The translations under genes and the position numbers were made by a program. Below the pieces are notes generated by a model. It was not told where the DNA came from. It worked only from the letters and a program-made list of their open reading frames with translations, and searched no databases. A stretch of DNA of 64,000 nt from an uncultured Acetatifactor sp. (GTDB lineage: Bacteria > Bacillota > Clostridia > Lachnospirales > Lachnospiraceae), in the NCBI GenBank assembly GCA_910577665.1, contig CAJTOJ010000019.1, forward strand, positions 6,284 through 70,283. The letters run 5' to 3'. This document shows, in pieces, positions 25,155 to 33,490 of the stretch (the stretch's first letter is position 1; each line of letters opens with the position of its first letter).

Positions 25155-25811
25155 CTATCTTCCCTTGACAATTTTCTCAATTTTGCAGGTGTGCTTTTTC
25201 GTCTCTTTGTCATAGCTGATACCGGCCAGCAGGAGATTCCCCTGGTAATCCTTCAAGGCATCCACATAATGTCTGTCTTTGATCTGTGCAATAGCGCCAT
25301 AAACATCCTGGTTCCATTTCAATTCCATCACCACCGCCGGTTTGTCCAGATGCAGTTTCCTAAGAAGGAAACAAATGTCAGCAAAACCTCTCCCACTGGA
25401 TAATTCCCGGATCATGGTATCATATTCCCTGGCAAAGCAAAAAGCCAGATGAATCACACAGCTTAAAGAATTCTCATCATAATATTGCAAAATAGAGATC
25501 TCGTTATGTGCACAGTCCATTCCCTCTGCCACGGCGTTATCATCCATGGCCCACAATGCTTCCAGCAGTCTCCTGGATGCTTCCACCGCATTTATCACCT
25601 CGTGCCAGTCCATAGTACGGATTGCATTCACATACTCCTGCGCCACTTCCCTATTTGGAATCATAACTGTACCAGACAGACTGTCATAGGTCAAATATCC
25701 CAGATGTACCAGCAGCGTTAAGATATCATCTTTTGTAGCAAACGTGGTCATATCATTGCTAAAGGTACCTGTACTGACAGGGACTTCTTCTCCTGCCAAC
25801 ATCCGAATCAC
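25155..25811 (-). pseudogene. C-terminal remnant of an AAA-ATPase-like/PD-(D/E)XK nuclease family protein (DUF1703 type)
   Basis: 218 residues matching only the C-terminal part of the AAA-ATPase-like (DUF1703) proteins, normally about 550 residues long. Recognisable are TGTFSNDMTTFATKDDILTLLVHLGYL and, near the end, VVMELKWNQD, the E-x-K core of the nuclease fold, then AIAQIKDRHYVDAL. The ATPase half is missing. The family frame can be read upstream through NGLKDAV until it meets an in-frame TGA overlapping the hemC stop. No ribosome site fits the possible GTG or ATG starts. It sits in the same direction between hemC and cobA-hemD and looks like the leftover of an inserted gene. Confidence 0.75.
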
Positions 25812-25834
25812 TGCATCTTTCAGCCCATTGCCTT

Positions 25835-26803
25835 TTATTCATTCAAGCACCTGTTCTTTAATCTTCTGGCCGCCTCCCTGGCCATCTCCATCCCTGCCTC
25901 CCTCCCTGTCTCGCAGGTGCATGTTCCCCTGCTGTCCGCATACATGGCATCCAGTACCAGGCTTTCCCCTTCCCGTCTGCACCAGGCAGCCGCTGCCTCA
26001 CTGCAGTCTGCTGATAGCTGCCCCAGTACTTCCCGTTCCACCTGGAAGCACAGTTCTGTGACCGGATCTGTGATCTGCCTGCACCATGCCATCACAGGGG
26101 AATCCTCCCTGGCCTCCACTGCTATGATACCCTGGCAGGCTGCCGGCAGGAAGTCACCAGGATGCAATGGATAGAAGTCAAACTGCTGCTCCCAGGAAGG
26201 ATTCGGACCCAGCCTGTCCAGCCCTGCCTTTGCCAGGAGAATACCGTCATACCCACCCTCCAAAAGCTTCTTCAAGCGGCTGTCTACATTGCCCCGGATG
26301 TTCTCACAGACCACATTCTCCCAGAGAGCCAGGGCCTGTACCTGCCGTCTCCGGCTGCCGGTTCCGATGATAAATGATCTGTGATCCTCCTTCCCTCTCT
26401 TCCTGCCACATCCATCTTCCCCTGTGACAGGGTCAGGACATCTCCCCCCCTTCGGCACCACCAGCACATCCCGTACATCCCCCCTGGGAAGGACGGCAGC
26501 AATGACCAGCCCTGGAGCCAGCACCATGGGAAGATCCTTAGCAGAATGCACGGCAATATCGATCCGGTTCTCCAGAAGTGCCTGCTCCAATTCTGAGGCA
26601 AATACCCCCTTCTCCCCAATGTCTGCCAGGGGTTTGTCCAGGATCCGATCCCCTTTTGTATGAAGGGTTACCAGTTCTGTACAGGGTGCCACTTTTTGCC
26701 GGAAACCTGTCCTCTCTGCGGCGGCTTCCAGGGCCTTTTGTACCAAATGTGCCTGCTCCAGGGCCAGACGGCTTCCCCTTGTCCCGATTCTGATCTCTGT
26801 CAT
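25835..26803 (-). CDS. hemC: Hydroxymethylbilane synthase (porphobilinogen deaminase)
   Basis: 322 residues. Start IRIGTRGSRLALEQAHLV is canonical, as are VHSAKDLP and the dipyrromethane-attachment cysteine in LPAACQGIIAVEARED. It polymerises four porphobilinogens into hydroxymethylbilane, the substrate of the HemD domain two genes downstream. An insertion of about 20 basic and acidic residues (VTGEDGCGRKRGKEDHRS) replaces a short loop before IGTGSRRRQVQAL; it is probably harmless. AAAGGAG precedes the start. Confidence 0.97.
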   Translation of the reverse strand: MTEIRIGTRGSRLALEQAHLVQKALEAAAERTGFRQKVAPCTELVTLHTKGDRILDKPLADIGEKGVFASELEQALLENRIDIAVHSAKDLPMVLAPGLVIAAVLPRGDVRDVLVVPKGGRCPDPVTGEDGCGRKRGKEDHRSFIIGTGSRRRQVQALALWENVVCENIRGNVDSRLKKLLEGGYDGILLAKAGLDRLGPNPSWEQQFDFYPLHPGDFLPAACQGIIAVEAREDSPVMAWCRQITDPVTELCFQVEREVLGQLSADCSEAAAAWCRREGESLVLDAMYADSRGTCTCETGREAGMEMAREAARRLKNRCLNE

Positions 26804-26915
26804 CCTATGGATACTCCTTTCCGTCCTCCTGCCTCCTGGCTTCTACCTGCCCTTTTTCCCTCTTTTCCTGCCCTGCCTATTCTGTCCCGAAACCTGTATA
26901 CACCCTGGCCTGGTC

Positions 26916-27632
26916 CTATCCCTTACTGGCCTGGTCCTGTCCTTCTTCATCCCATATCTGCCTATCCAGGAGCAGGCTCCGCAGTTCCTCCATCGTCACA
27001 CTTTTCTCTGCATCTGCCAATGACTTTTCCATGCGATCCATGCAGTAAGCAAACATGTCCTCCAGGACTTTTCTGTGGACGGATTCCCCACCTTCCAGGG
27101 CCAGCACCTTGGGCCTGATCTGCCCCAGCAGGTCTATGATCCTGCCCAGTCCCCGGGGGAGACTTCCGGCAACCTGTCCCCTCACCCAGGACGCTGCCAC
27201 AGGACTTTTCCCGTCAGTGGAGATCCCCACTGTAAGCGGTCCATCCTTCACCAGGGCCGGGAAAAAGAAGGTACAGTTCTCCCTGTCATCCACTGCATTG
27301 ACCAGGATCCGTCTCTCCCTGCAATAGGCAGCTATCTGACCATTGACTTCTTTCTGGTCTGTGGCTGCAATCACAAAATCTGCCTGCTGCAGATCCTCTA
27401 TCTGAAACGTTTTCTGCCTTATTTCCAAATAGCCTGTGTGAAACGGATTGTCCTTCTGTTCCTCTATCTGTCTCTTCAGTTCCCAGATACTATCTCCAAT
27501 CTGTGGTGCCACCACCGTGATCCCCGACCCGAATTCCAAGAGCTTCTCCACCTTTCTGGCCGCCACTTTGCCACCACCGATTACCACGCCTTTTTTTCCA
27601 GATAGTTCTATAAAAAAAGGAAAATATCCCAT
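26916..27632 (-). CDS. Precorrin-2 dehydrogenase/sirohydrochlorin ferrochelatase-like protein (Met8/SirC)
   Basis: 238 residues from ATG 27632 (start MGYFPFFIEL); an upstream extension overlaps the acetyltransferase gene and is not chosen. The Rossmann motif VVIGGGKVAARKVEKLLEFG and DFVIAATDQKEVNGQIAAYCRERRILVNAVDD are typical of the N-terminal part of CysG. It oxidises precorrin-2 to sirohydrochlorin with NAD+; Met8-type proteins also insert iron. The C-terminal half (about 155-238) is longer than SirC minimum. No CbiK-type chelatase is in the window, so this protein may do both steps, giving siroheme for the reductase upstream. Confidence 0.9.
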   Translation of the reverse strand: MGYFPFFIELSGKKGVVIGGGKVAARKVEKLLEFGSGITVVAPQIGDSIWELKRQIEEQKDNPFHTGYLEIRQKTFQIEDLQQADFVIAATDQKEVNGQIAAYCRERRILVNAVDDRENCTFFFPALVKDGPLTVGISTDGKSPVAASWVRGQVAGSLPRGLGRIIDLLGQIRPKVLALEGGESVHRKVLEDMFAYCMDRMEKSLADAEKSVTMEELRSLLLDRQIWDEEGQDQASKG

Positions 27633-27672
27633 GACTTCCTCACATTTTCTTCCTCTCGGTAGACAGTTAATA

Positions 27673-28230
27673 CTATTTGATTGTCCAATACCCATCATAG
27701 CCATATCCTGTTTTTCCAGTCAATAAATGCTCTGACCTGGTAAACCCTACTTTCTGAATCGCTTCTATTCTCTCTACCGCATATATCGGAGCCTTCGTAA
27801 GCACACCTTTACACCCCAACATTTCCTCAATCTTCGGTGTAACAAGTGAGAAAATATCATACAACATATTTTGTTGTTCATAGTCGCTTCTTACATCTAC
27901 CCTCAAAATTCCCATATTATGAAACACATCTTCTGAAACCCTCAAGCATAATTCTACCGTTCCGATGACACATGATACACCCTTATCAACGATGGAAAAT
28001 CTGACAAACCAGCCCTCCTTATATGCCATATTCCAAAAGCCAATCGCTTCTGCCATTTTTTCTTTTGTGGCATAATAGAAATTATCTCCATCACAATTGT
28101 CACTATTAAAAAAAGGCAAGGCATTCTTGTCACTATATACTTTCCACAAATCATCGCAATCTTCCTGCTGAATGCATCTGATCACAAATTTTTCATTTTC
28201 TAGTTCTGGACACTTTTCATAAATATTCAT
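27673..28230 (-). CDS. GNAT family N-acetyltransferase
   Basis: 185 residues. The pattern NEKFVIRCIQQEDCDDLWKVY, then IGTVELCLR and the late strand GFTRSE resembles RimJ/RimL-type GNAT proteins that acetylate N-termini or small amines using acetyl-CoA; the acceptor is unknown. A strong AGGAGG site precedes the ATG, which overlaps the stop of the upstream ORF in an ATGA arrangement. The gene and its upstream partner are visibly more AT-rich than the hem genes on both sides and sit inside the hem operon, suggesting acquisition by transfer. Confidence 0.8.
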   Translation of the reverse strand: MNIYEKCPELENEKFVIRCIQQEDCDDLWKVYSDKNALPFFNSDNCDGDNFYYATKEKMAEAIGFWNMAYKEGWFVRFSIVDKGVSCVIGTVELCLRVSEDVFHNMGILRVDVRSDYEQQNMLYDIFSLVTPKIEEMLGCKGVLTKAPIYAVERIEAIQKVGFTRSEHLLTGKTGYGYDGYWTIK

Positions 28231-28676
28231 AGAACGCCTCCTATTAAATTCTTCTCAATGTACCTGGCTACCCCGTCCATATCATTGCTTTCTGCTATAT
28301 CATCTGCCACATCAAGGACCTTGTCAATCGCATTCGAACCGGCAACACCTACACCACAATTCTTGATTGGTTCTATGTCATCATTATCGTCTCCGAAATA
28401 GATTGCGTCCTTTGGATTGACGCCTACCGCCTTCAACATGGTCTGGATCCCATTCCATTTGGTAGATGCAGTACTCATGATCTGTATTATAGATGGCTGG
28501 CCATGCCGGCAGCCGCTTTCTTGACCTGGTTCCTTATCTGGGGAAGGCAAGGAACGTTCCTGGGGACACTTTTTTGCAAAATAGGGGCACAAAACTCCCA
28601 TCAGCAGGCAGTCTATCCCTGTGATGATGAGCAATGTCTGCAAAATAGAGAGAAATAAAAACCAGAAGATTCCCAT
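28227..28676 (-). pseudogene. Chimeric ORF: hydrophobic leader joined to the C-terminal end of a Cof-type HAD phosphatase
   Basis: 149 residues. Residues about 1-35 (MGIFWFLFLSILQTLLIITG onwards) form one or two membrane helices, residues 36-65 are a polar linker, and residues about 72-149 (KWNGIQTMLKAVGV, IYFGDDNDDIEPIKNCGVGVAGSNA) are the last third of a Cof-type haloacid dehalogenase. The catalytic DxDGT motif and cap domain are absent, so it cannot be an active phosphatase of the usual kind. A GGAGGGAGAAAAGG leader precedes ATG, so it may be translated. Either a HAD gene lost its front by deletion or a small membrane protein has captured its end. Confidence 0.6.
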
Positions 28677-28891
28677 AATCCTTTTCTCCCTCCTCTAAAT
28701 GAAAAACTTCGTTTTGGAAAAGAACTGTCCTATTTTGCAGGATTACAGTCTCCAGGACAGCAACGAATCCCCCTTTCGTTTACTGTCATTACAGGCAGGA
28801 CAGCAGTTCCTGTAGATCGTAATCTTTAGACTTTATCACAAGCACATTTTCCCACACATTTCGGCATCAGTGGGAACCGCATTAATCTCCC

Positions 28892-29344
28892 CTATCTTCC
28901 GAGGGAAAATGCACTCCAGATGAGCGCCACCGCCAACAACAGGGCCAGCGGCAGCAACACTTCATAAACAGAAAACTGCTTTTTCTCCGTCTGCAATAGG
29001 ATATCTTTCTTATCCCTGGCCTGGGGTGATTCCTGTATGCAACGACCCAGCAGCGAAAGGACTGCCTCCAGATACGGTTTCTTCAGATCCATGGCTCCCA
29101 TCCCTGTCAATCCCTGCTCCTTCGAGGCTCCATTCCGCAGCCACGCTTCGAAATGCAGCACACCGTTCTCATAGCTGTACTTCAGAAATTGTACTTCCTT
29201 GAGAACAGAAAAATCTGCCGTATAGCAGGCTTCCCCTTTCCAGGTAGTCTTATAGAATGTATTCTCCTGTAGGAAATCTTCCAGGATTTCCTCTACTTTT
29301 TCAGGAGCTATGCCTAGTTCGATCTCTTTGATATACCTTGCCAT
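28892..29344 (-). CDS. Tail-anchored protein of unknown function in the hem operon
   Basis: 150 residues from ATG 29344, with AGGAGGAGG just upstream. The soluble part (about 1-118) begins ARYIKEIELGIAPEKVEEILEDF and alternates charged helices and short strands; residues 127-147 (VLLPLALLLAVALIWSAFSLG) form one C-terminal membrane helix with little after it, so the N-terminal domain would face the cytoplasm. I do not recognise the family. It lies 52 bp after hemA, in the same direction. A membrane-associated role for glutamyl-tRNA reductase or the following steps is possible but not shown. Confidence 0.65.
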   Translation of the reverse strand: MARYIKEIELGIAPEKVEEILEDFLQENTFYKTTWKGEACYTADFSVLKEVQFLKYSYENGVLHFEAWLRNGASKEQGLTGMGAMDLKKPYLEAVLSLLGRCIQESPQARDKKDILLQTEKKQFSVYEVLLPLALLLAVALIWSAFSLGR

Positions 29345-29395
29345 TACCTCCTCCTTCTTTCTTACAGGATACCATCCCACTCTTTCATAAATTCG

Positions 29396-30724
29396 TCAAG
29401 ATAGTCCTTCATGTACTGCTCCCTGTGTCCTGCCATTGCCATTCCGGTCTTTGTATGCATCTGCTCTTTCAGACAAAAAAGCTTCTCTTGAAAGTGATTC
29501 CTCCTCCAGCACCCCCAGCACGGCCTCAAAGGAAGCGCTGTCCAGTTCATCCCGCAACAGATAGAGAAGCTTCTCTGCCGTGCAGGCGCCATACACTTCC
29601 TGCCAGTGGGGATTCTTCTGGGTAAACCCATGAAAACAAAGCACCTTGCACACCTTTTCAAGTTCCTCTTCCAGGATCTCTTTGGCATCTACCAGGGACC
29701 GCTGTTTGCGCCTGTTGTTCTCCTGGGCAACCTGCTTGATATCATCCAGTGTCACCAGTCTGCAATGTTCCATGTTTCCCACCGCTTCATCCATATCCGG
29801 CGGCATGGCAATGTCCACAAACAGCCTGTCCTTAACGGTTTTCATGGCCGCTGCCGCCTGTCCTGCCGTCACGGTGATATGGGGACTGGAAGTGGCAGAA
29901 AGGATCACATCCGCTTCCTCAAAATAGGCGTATCTGTCCTGGTAATCCACGTTTTTTATCCGGGGATTCCCGCTTTGCAGCATTTCCTGGTGGGATCTGG
30001 TGGTGGCCAGGATCCGGATGCCTTCCCTGGACAGTAAGTCCTTGCAGATAAGGCTTCCCATCTGGCCGGTGCTTCCGATGACAAGGACTGTATTTGCAGT
30101 AGGTTCCGGTCGTTCCCCAGATTCCATCTGTGTCCCGGAATCTGCCTTGTTTTTCTCTTTTCTCACCGCCAGAAAACGGAACACTTCACTGGCCGCCAGG
30201 GTAGCTACGGAGACAGAAGTCTTGGACAAGCTGGTCTGTGTCTTTACCCGTTTGGCACAGGATAGCGCCGCCTGGAAGATGGTATTCATTTCATAGCCCG
30301 TACATCCTGCCTTCTGGGATCTCATGTAAGCATCCCGCACCTGTCCCAGGATTTCGTCCTCCCCGATGACCATGGATTCCATGCCGCAGGTCACCTGGAA
30401 AAGGTGCCGGATGGCCTTCCTGCCCTGGTATCTTCTGGCCAGACGGCGAACCCATTCCACGTTTTCCCCCACCAGATCTGCCAGGATTTCCTCCCACTGT
30501 CCAAAGGCATTCTGTGCATAGATTTCCGTGCGGTTACAGGTAGAGAGCAGGACACACTGTGCCTGCTTTCCACCTCCCTCCATACCGCCTGCGGCATCCG
30601 TGTCCTTTTCAATGGCACCCCGCCGCAGTTTCTCCAGCAATTCTTCTGCCCTTTCCTTGGAGATATAGCATTTCTGTCTCTCCGCAGAAGAGGCTGTCTT
30701 ATGACTGATACTGATGCACTCCAT
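29396..30724 (-). CDS. hemA: Glutamyl-tRNA reductase
   Basis: 442 residues. It reduces glutamyl-tRNA(Glu) with NADPH to glutamate-1-semialdehyde, the entry to tetrapyrroles by the C5 route. The catalytic cysteine is in VLLSTCNRTEIY; the substrate region GMESMVIGEDEILGQVRDAY, the NADPH loop VIGSTGQMGSLICKDLL and ILATTRSHQE are all present, and the C-terminal dimerisation helix region follows. A linker rich in E, K and D (about 30-45) and another at about 185-205 are longer than usual. The gene heads the tetrapyrrole genes, 122 bp after the sulfite-reductase-type fusion gene. Confidence 0.95.
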   Translation of the reverse strand: MECISISHKTASSAERQKCYISKERAEELLEKLRRGAIEKDTDAAGGMEGGGKQAQCVLLSTCNRTEIYAQNAFGQWEEILADLVGENVEWVRRLARRYQGRKAIRHLFQVTCGMESMVIGEDEILGQVRDAYMRSQKAGCTGYEMNTIFQAALSCAKRVKTQTSLSKTSVSVATLAASEVFRFLAVRKEKNKADSGTQMESGERPEPTANTVLVIGSTGQMGSLICKDLLSREGIRILATTRSHQEMLQSGNPRIKNVDYQDRYAYFEEADVILSATSSPHITVTAGQAAAAMKTVKDRLFVDIAMPPDMDEAVGNMEHCRLVTLDDIKQVAQENNRRKQRSLVDAKEILEEELEKVCKVLCFHGFTQKNPHWQEVYGACTAEKLLYLLRDELDSASFEAVLGVLEEESLSREAFLSERADAYKDRNGNGRTQGAVHEGLS

Positions 30725-30846
30725 TTCACCGTATTTCCTTATTTATAATATACTGTCCCGTTTTCTTTCCCGTCTGATAGCGCAGAATGGATTTTGGGCG
30801 CCCCGTCAATACACCGGGCACTGGTACGATCCGGTCTCAGATCACA

Positions 30847-33432
30847 CTAGCAGGTAGCCCCGCCCTTCAGATGCAGTTTCGCCCCAATGATCTCATCCTT
30901 CCTGGCCAGGATCTCATCGGACATCAGCTGGGCCTGCACATTCTCGAATCCGATCCTGGCAATGGTATCGGCAAAGCGCTCCCCTGTCTTGCCCTGCTCC
31001 CTGAACAGGAGAATGGCTTTCTCCAGGACGGATAGCACTTCCTCTTCGCTTAGGAATACCTTTTCCAGCTTCTGTCCCTGGGCCACGCGCTTGCCCCAGC
31101 GGCCGCCCACATAGACACGGTACCCGTAAGTGCTCTCCTCTGCCGCCTTGAAAGGACATTTGCCCACACAGCGTCCACAGTTGTTGCACTTGTCGGGATC
31201 GATCACCAGTTTTCCGTCCACCACCTGGCTGGCTCCCACCGGACAGGCCGTGGACACCTGGCATTTCCCGCAGCCCCGGCATTTTTCCAGGTCCACCACA
31301 GGGACACGCTGTCCCACGATGCCAAAGTCATTCAGATCCGGCTTCACACAGTTGTTGGGGCAGCCTCCCACTGCAATCTTGAATTTGTGGGGCAGTTTCA
31401 CATCCGCATACCCATGGAAGAACCTCTCATGGATGGTCTCGGACAACCGGTAGGAGTCCAGCAGGCCATACTGGCAGGTGGTTCCTTTGCAGGCCACCAC
31501 AGGGCGCACCTTGGAGCCGGTTCCTCCGGTCTCCAGCCCTTCCTCTGCCAGGAATGCCCGCAGATCCTCTATTTTGTCAAAGGGTACTCCCACGATCTCC
31601 AGGGTGAGCCTGGTGGTCATGACCACATCCCCACTGCCGAATTTCTCTGCCGCTTCCGCTATTTTCCTATGCTCTGCGGTGGTAATCTTCCCGTTCCGGG
31701 TGATCACCCGCACATTGAAATTGTCTGTTCCCTTGTTATGCAGGCACCCTAAAGCCTTCACCCTGGTGATCTCCTCCGGGGAGACTGTCACCTGTCCAGA
31801 CTGTTTTTCCACCTTTACCTCATTGAAGAAGGAAGATCCCTCCAGCACCTTTGTGTTCGTATAACCATACCTTTTGAGGCGGTTCTGCAGCAGATATGCT
31901 CTTTTGCCCTTGGCACAGACTAAAAGCAGCTTCTCGTCTTTCCCAAGCCCCGGCACCTCCCCTTTTACTTTCAGCAGATCCACATAAGTGGCTCCTGGAA
32001 TGGTAGGCCCTGCCGGATTCACATCCACCACCCGGTAGCCTTCTGCGGCGCCATCCCGGTACTGGGCAGGGGTGAAGCTGTCCAAGTCTCCCTGTATCTT
32101 ATTGAGCAGCATATGTACCGCCTGGACAAAAGGATGGATGGCCGTGGAAAAAGGCGGCGCATATGCCAGGTCCAGACAAGTCATCTGCTCTAAGGTAGCC
32201 CCGAAGGTCACTGCCATGACACCGATATCCGTCACCTTGTCCACCGCCCCGGGCCCCAGGACCTGGACGCCCAGCAGCTTATGGGTGCTTGCATCTGCCA
32301 CCAGCTTGATGGCAAACCAGGCGCTTCCCGGATAGTAATGGGCCTTGTCGTCTGTCACCGCCAGGGCGCATATGGTCTGGTACCCTGCTGCGCACGCCTG
32401 TTCCTCGGACAGGCCCGTCCTGCCGCCGGACAGTCCGGGCAGCTTCACCACGCCCGTTCCCAGCACACCGGGATAGGACACCTCCCTGCCGCCCAGGAAA
32501 AGGGCCAGGGTGCGGCCTTCCATGTTGGCAGAGGAACCCATAGGAGACCACTGGCGCTCCCCCGTGAGACGGTTTTTCACCATGGCACAGTCACCGGCCG
32601 CATACACATCCGCCACATTGGTGGCCATTTTCTCATCTACCAGGATAGTTCCTTTGAACATGTCAATCCCGGTATCCTGCAAAAATCCCGTATTGGGCCG
32701 GATGCCTATGGAGAGAATCACCACATCCGCAGGCAGCAGTCCCTTGTCTGTCTGCACCCCTTCTGCCCGTTCTGTACCTGTGACTCCTTCCAGCCTGGTG
32801 GAAGTCATCACCTTGATTCCTTTTTTCCCCAGATGGCGCACGGCGTAATCTGCCATCTCCCCGTCAAAGCCCGGCATAATCTGGGACGCCATGTCGATCA
32901 CCGTCACAGACAGCCCCTTTTCCATTAAGTTCTCTGCCACCTCCAGGCCGATGAAACCACCACCCACTACCACGGCACGTTTCACGTCATCCCTTCCTAT
33001 GTAATCCCTGGTCTCAATGGCATCGTCCGGGGTGCGCATCACGAAGACGCCTGGCAGGTTCAAGCCCGGCAGGGGTGGCACCACCGGGGAAGCCCCCACC
33101 GCCACGATACAGGCATCGTATTCGTAGATCTCTTCTGCCCCTGTACGCAGGTTCTTCACCGTGGCCTTTTTCCCTGCGGTATCCAGGGCCGTCACTTCCC
33201 GCTGGGCGAACACCTGGGCACCTGTGAGGGCAGTATATTTCTCCGGGGTGTTTACAATAAGCTGCTCCCGCTCCGGGATGGAACCGCCCACATAATAGGG
33301 CAGGCCGCAGCCTGCATAAGAGATGTCCTTACCCTTCGTGACAATGGTCACTTCTGCCTCCGGGTTCACCCGCTTGAACTTGGCGGCTGCTTTGGTTCCG
33401 GCAGCCACACCTCCGATTACCAGTAGTTTCAT
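30847..33432 (-). CDS. CoA-disulfide-reductase-like flavoprotein fused to rhodanese and siroheme/4Fe-4S sulfite reductase domains
   Basis: 861 residues. Residues about 1-445 form an FAD/NAD(P)H oxidoreductase with IGGVAAGTKAAAK and the redox cysteine of CoA-disulfide/polysulfide reductases in SYAGCGLPYY (Cys42). Residues about 455-550 are a rhodanese domain with the active loop CAKGKR. Residues about 565-715 are a nitrite/sulfite-reductase-type module with CKGTTC and GGCPNNC, the C-x4-C/C-x3-C ligands of siroheme and its 4Fe-4S cluster. Two ferredoxin motifs follow, CRGCGKC...CP and CNNCGRCVGKCP. AAAGGAGGT precedes ATG. The siroheme operon starts 122 bp downstream. It likely reduces sulfite, polysulfide or persulfide with NAD(P)H; the substrate is unproven. 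Confidence 0.9.
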   Translation of the reverse strand: MKLLVIGGVAAGTKAAAKFKRVNPEAEVTIVTKGKDISYAGCGLPYYVGGSIPEREQLIVNTPEKYTALTGAQVFAQREVTALDTAGKKATVKNLRTGAEEIYEYDACIVAVGASPVVPPLPGLNLPGVFVMRTPDDAIETRDYIGRDDVKRAVVVGGGFIGLEVAENLMEKGLSVTVIDMASQIMPGFDGEMADYAVRHLGKKGIKVMTSTRLEGVTGTERAEGVQTDKGLLPADVVILSIGIRPNTGFLQDTGIDMFKGTILVDEKMATNVADVYAAGDCAMVKNRLTGERQWSPMGSSANMEGRTLALFLGGREVSYPGVLGTGVVKLPGLSGGRTGLSEEQACAAGYQTICALAVTDDKAHYYPGSAWFAIKLVADASTHKLLGVQVLGPGAVDKVTDIGVMAVTFGATLEQMTCLDLAYAPPFSTAIHPFVQAVHMLLNKIQGDLDSFTPAQYRDGAAEGYRVVDVNPAGPTIPGATYVDLLKVKGEVPGLGKDEKLLLVCAKGKRAYLLQNRLKRYGYTNTKVLEGSSFFNEVKVEKQSGQVTVSPEEITRVKALGCLHNKGTDNFNVRVITRNGKITTAEHRKIAEAAEKFGSGDVVMTTRLTLEIVGVPFDKIEDLRAFLAEEGLETGGTGSKVRPVVACKGTTCQYGLLDSYRLSETIHERFFHGYADVKLPHKFKIAVGGCPNNCVKPDLNDFGIVGQRVPVVDLEKCRGCGKCQVSTACPVGASQVVDGKLVIDPDKCNNCGRCVGKCPFKAAEESTYGYRVYVGGRWGKRVAQGQKLEKVFLSEEEVLSVLEKAILLFREQGKTGERFADTIARIGFENVQAQLMSDEILARKDEIIGAKLHLKGGATC

Positions 33433-33490
33433 GTGATACCTCCTTTACCTCTTGTTATTCTTTTCTATTAATATATTTTCTTACTGTTTA

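Noticed and set aside
25155..25811. Active toxin or nuclease gene in the hem operon
   Set aside because: Lacks the entire ATPase half and a ribosome site; a truncated remnant is more likely.
29362..29688. 108-codon frame overlapping the end of hemA
   Set aside because: Antiframe shadow of hemA, rich in Arg/Trp/Pro as typical for frame shadows in GC-rich genes.
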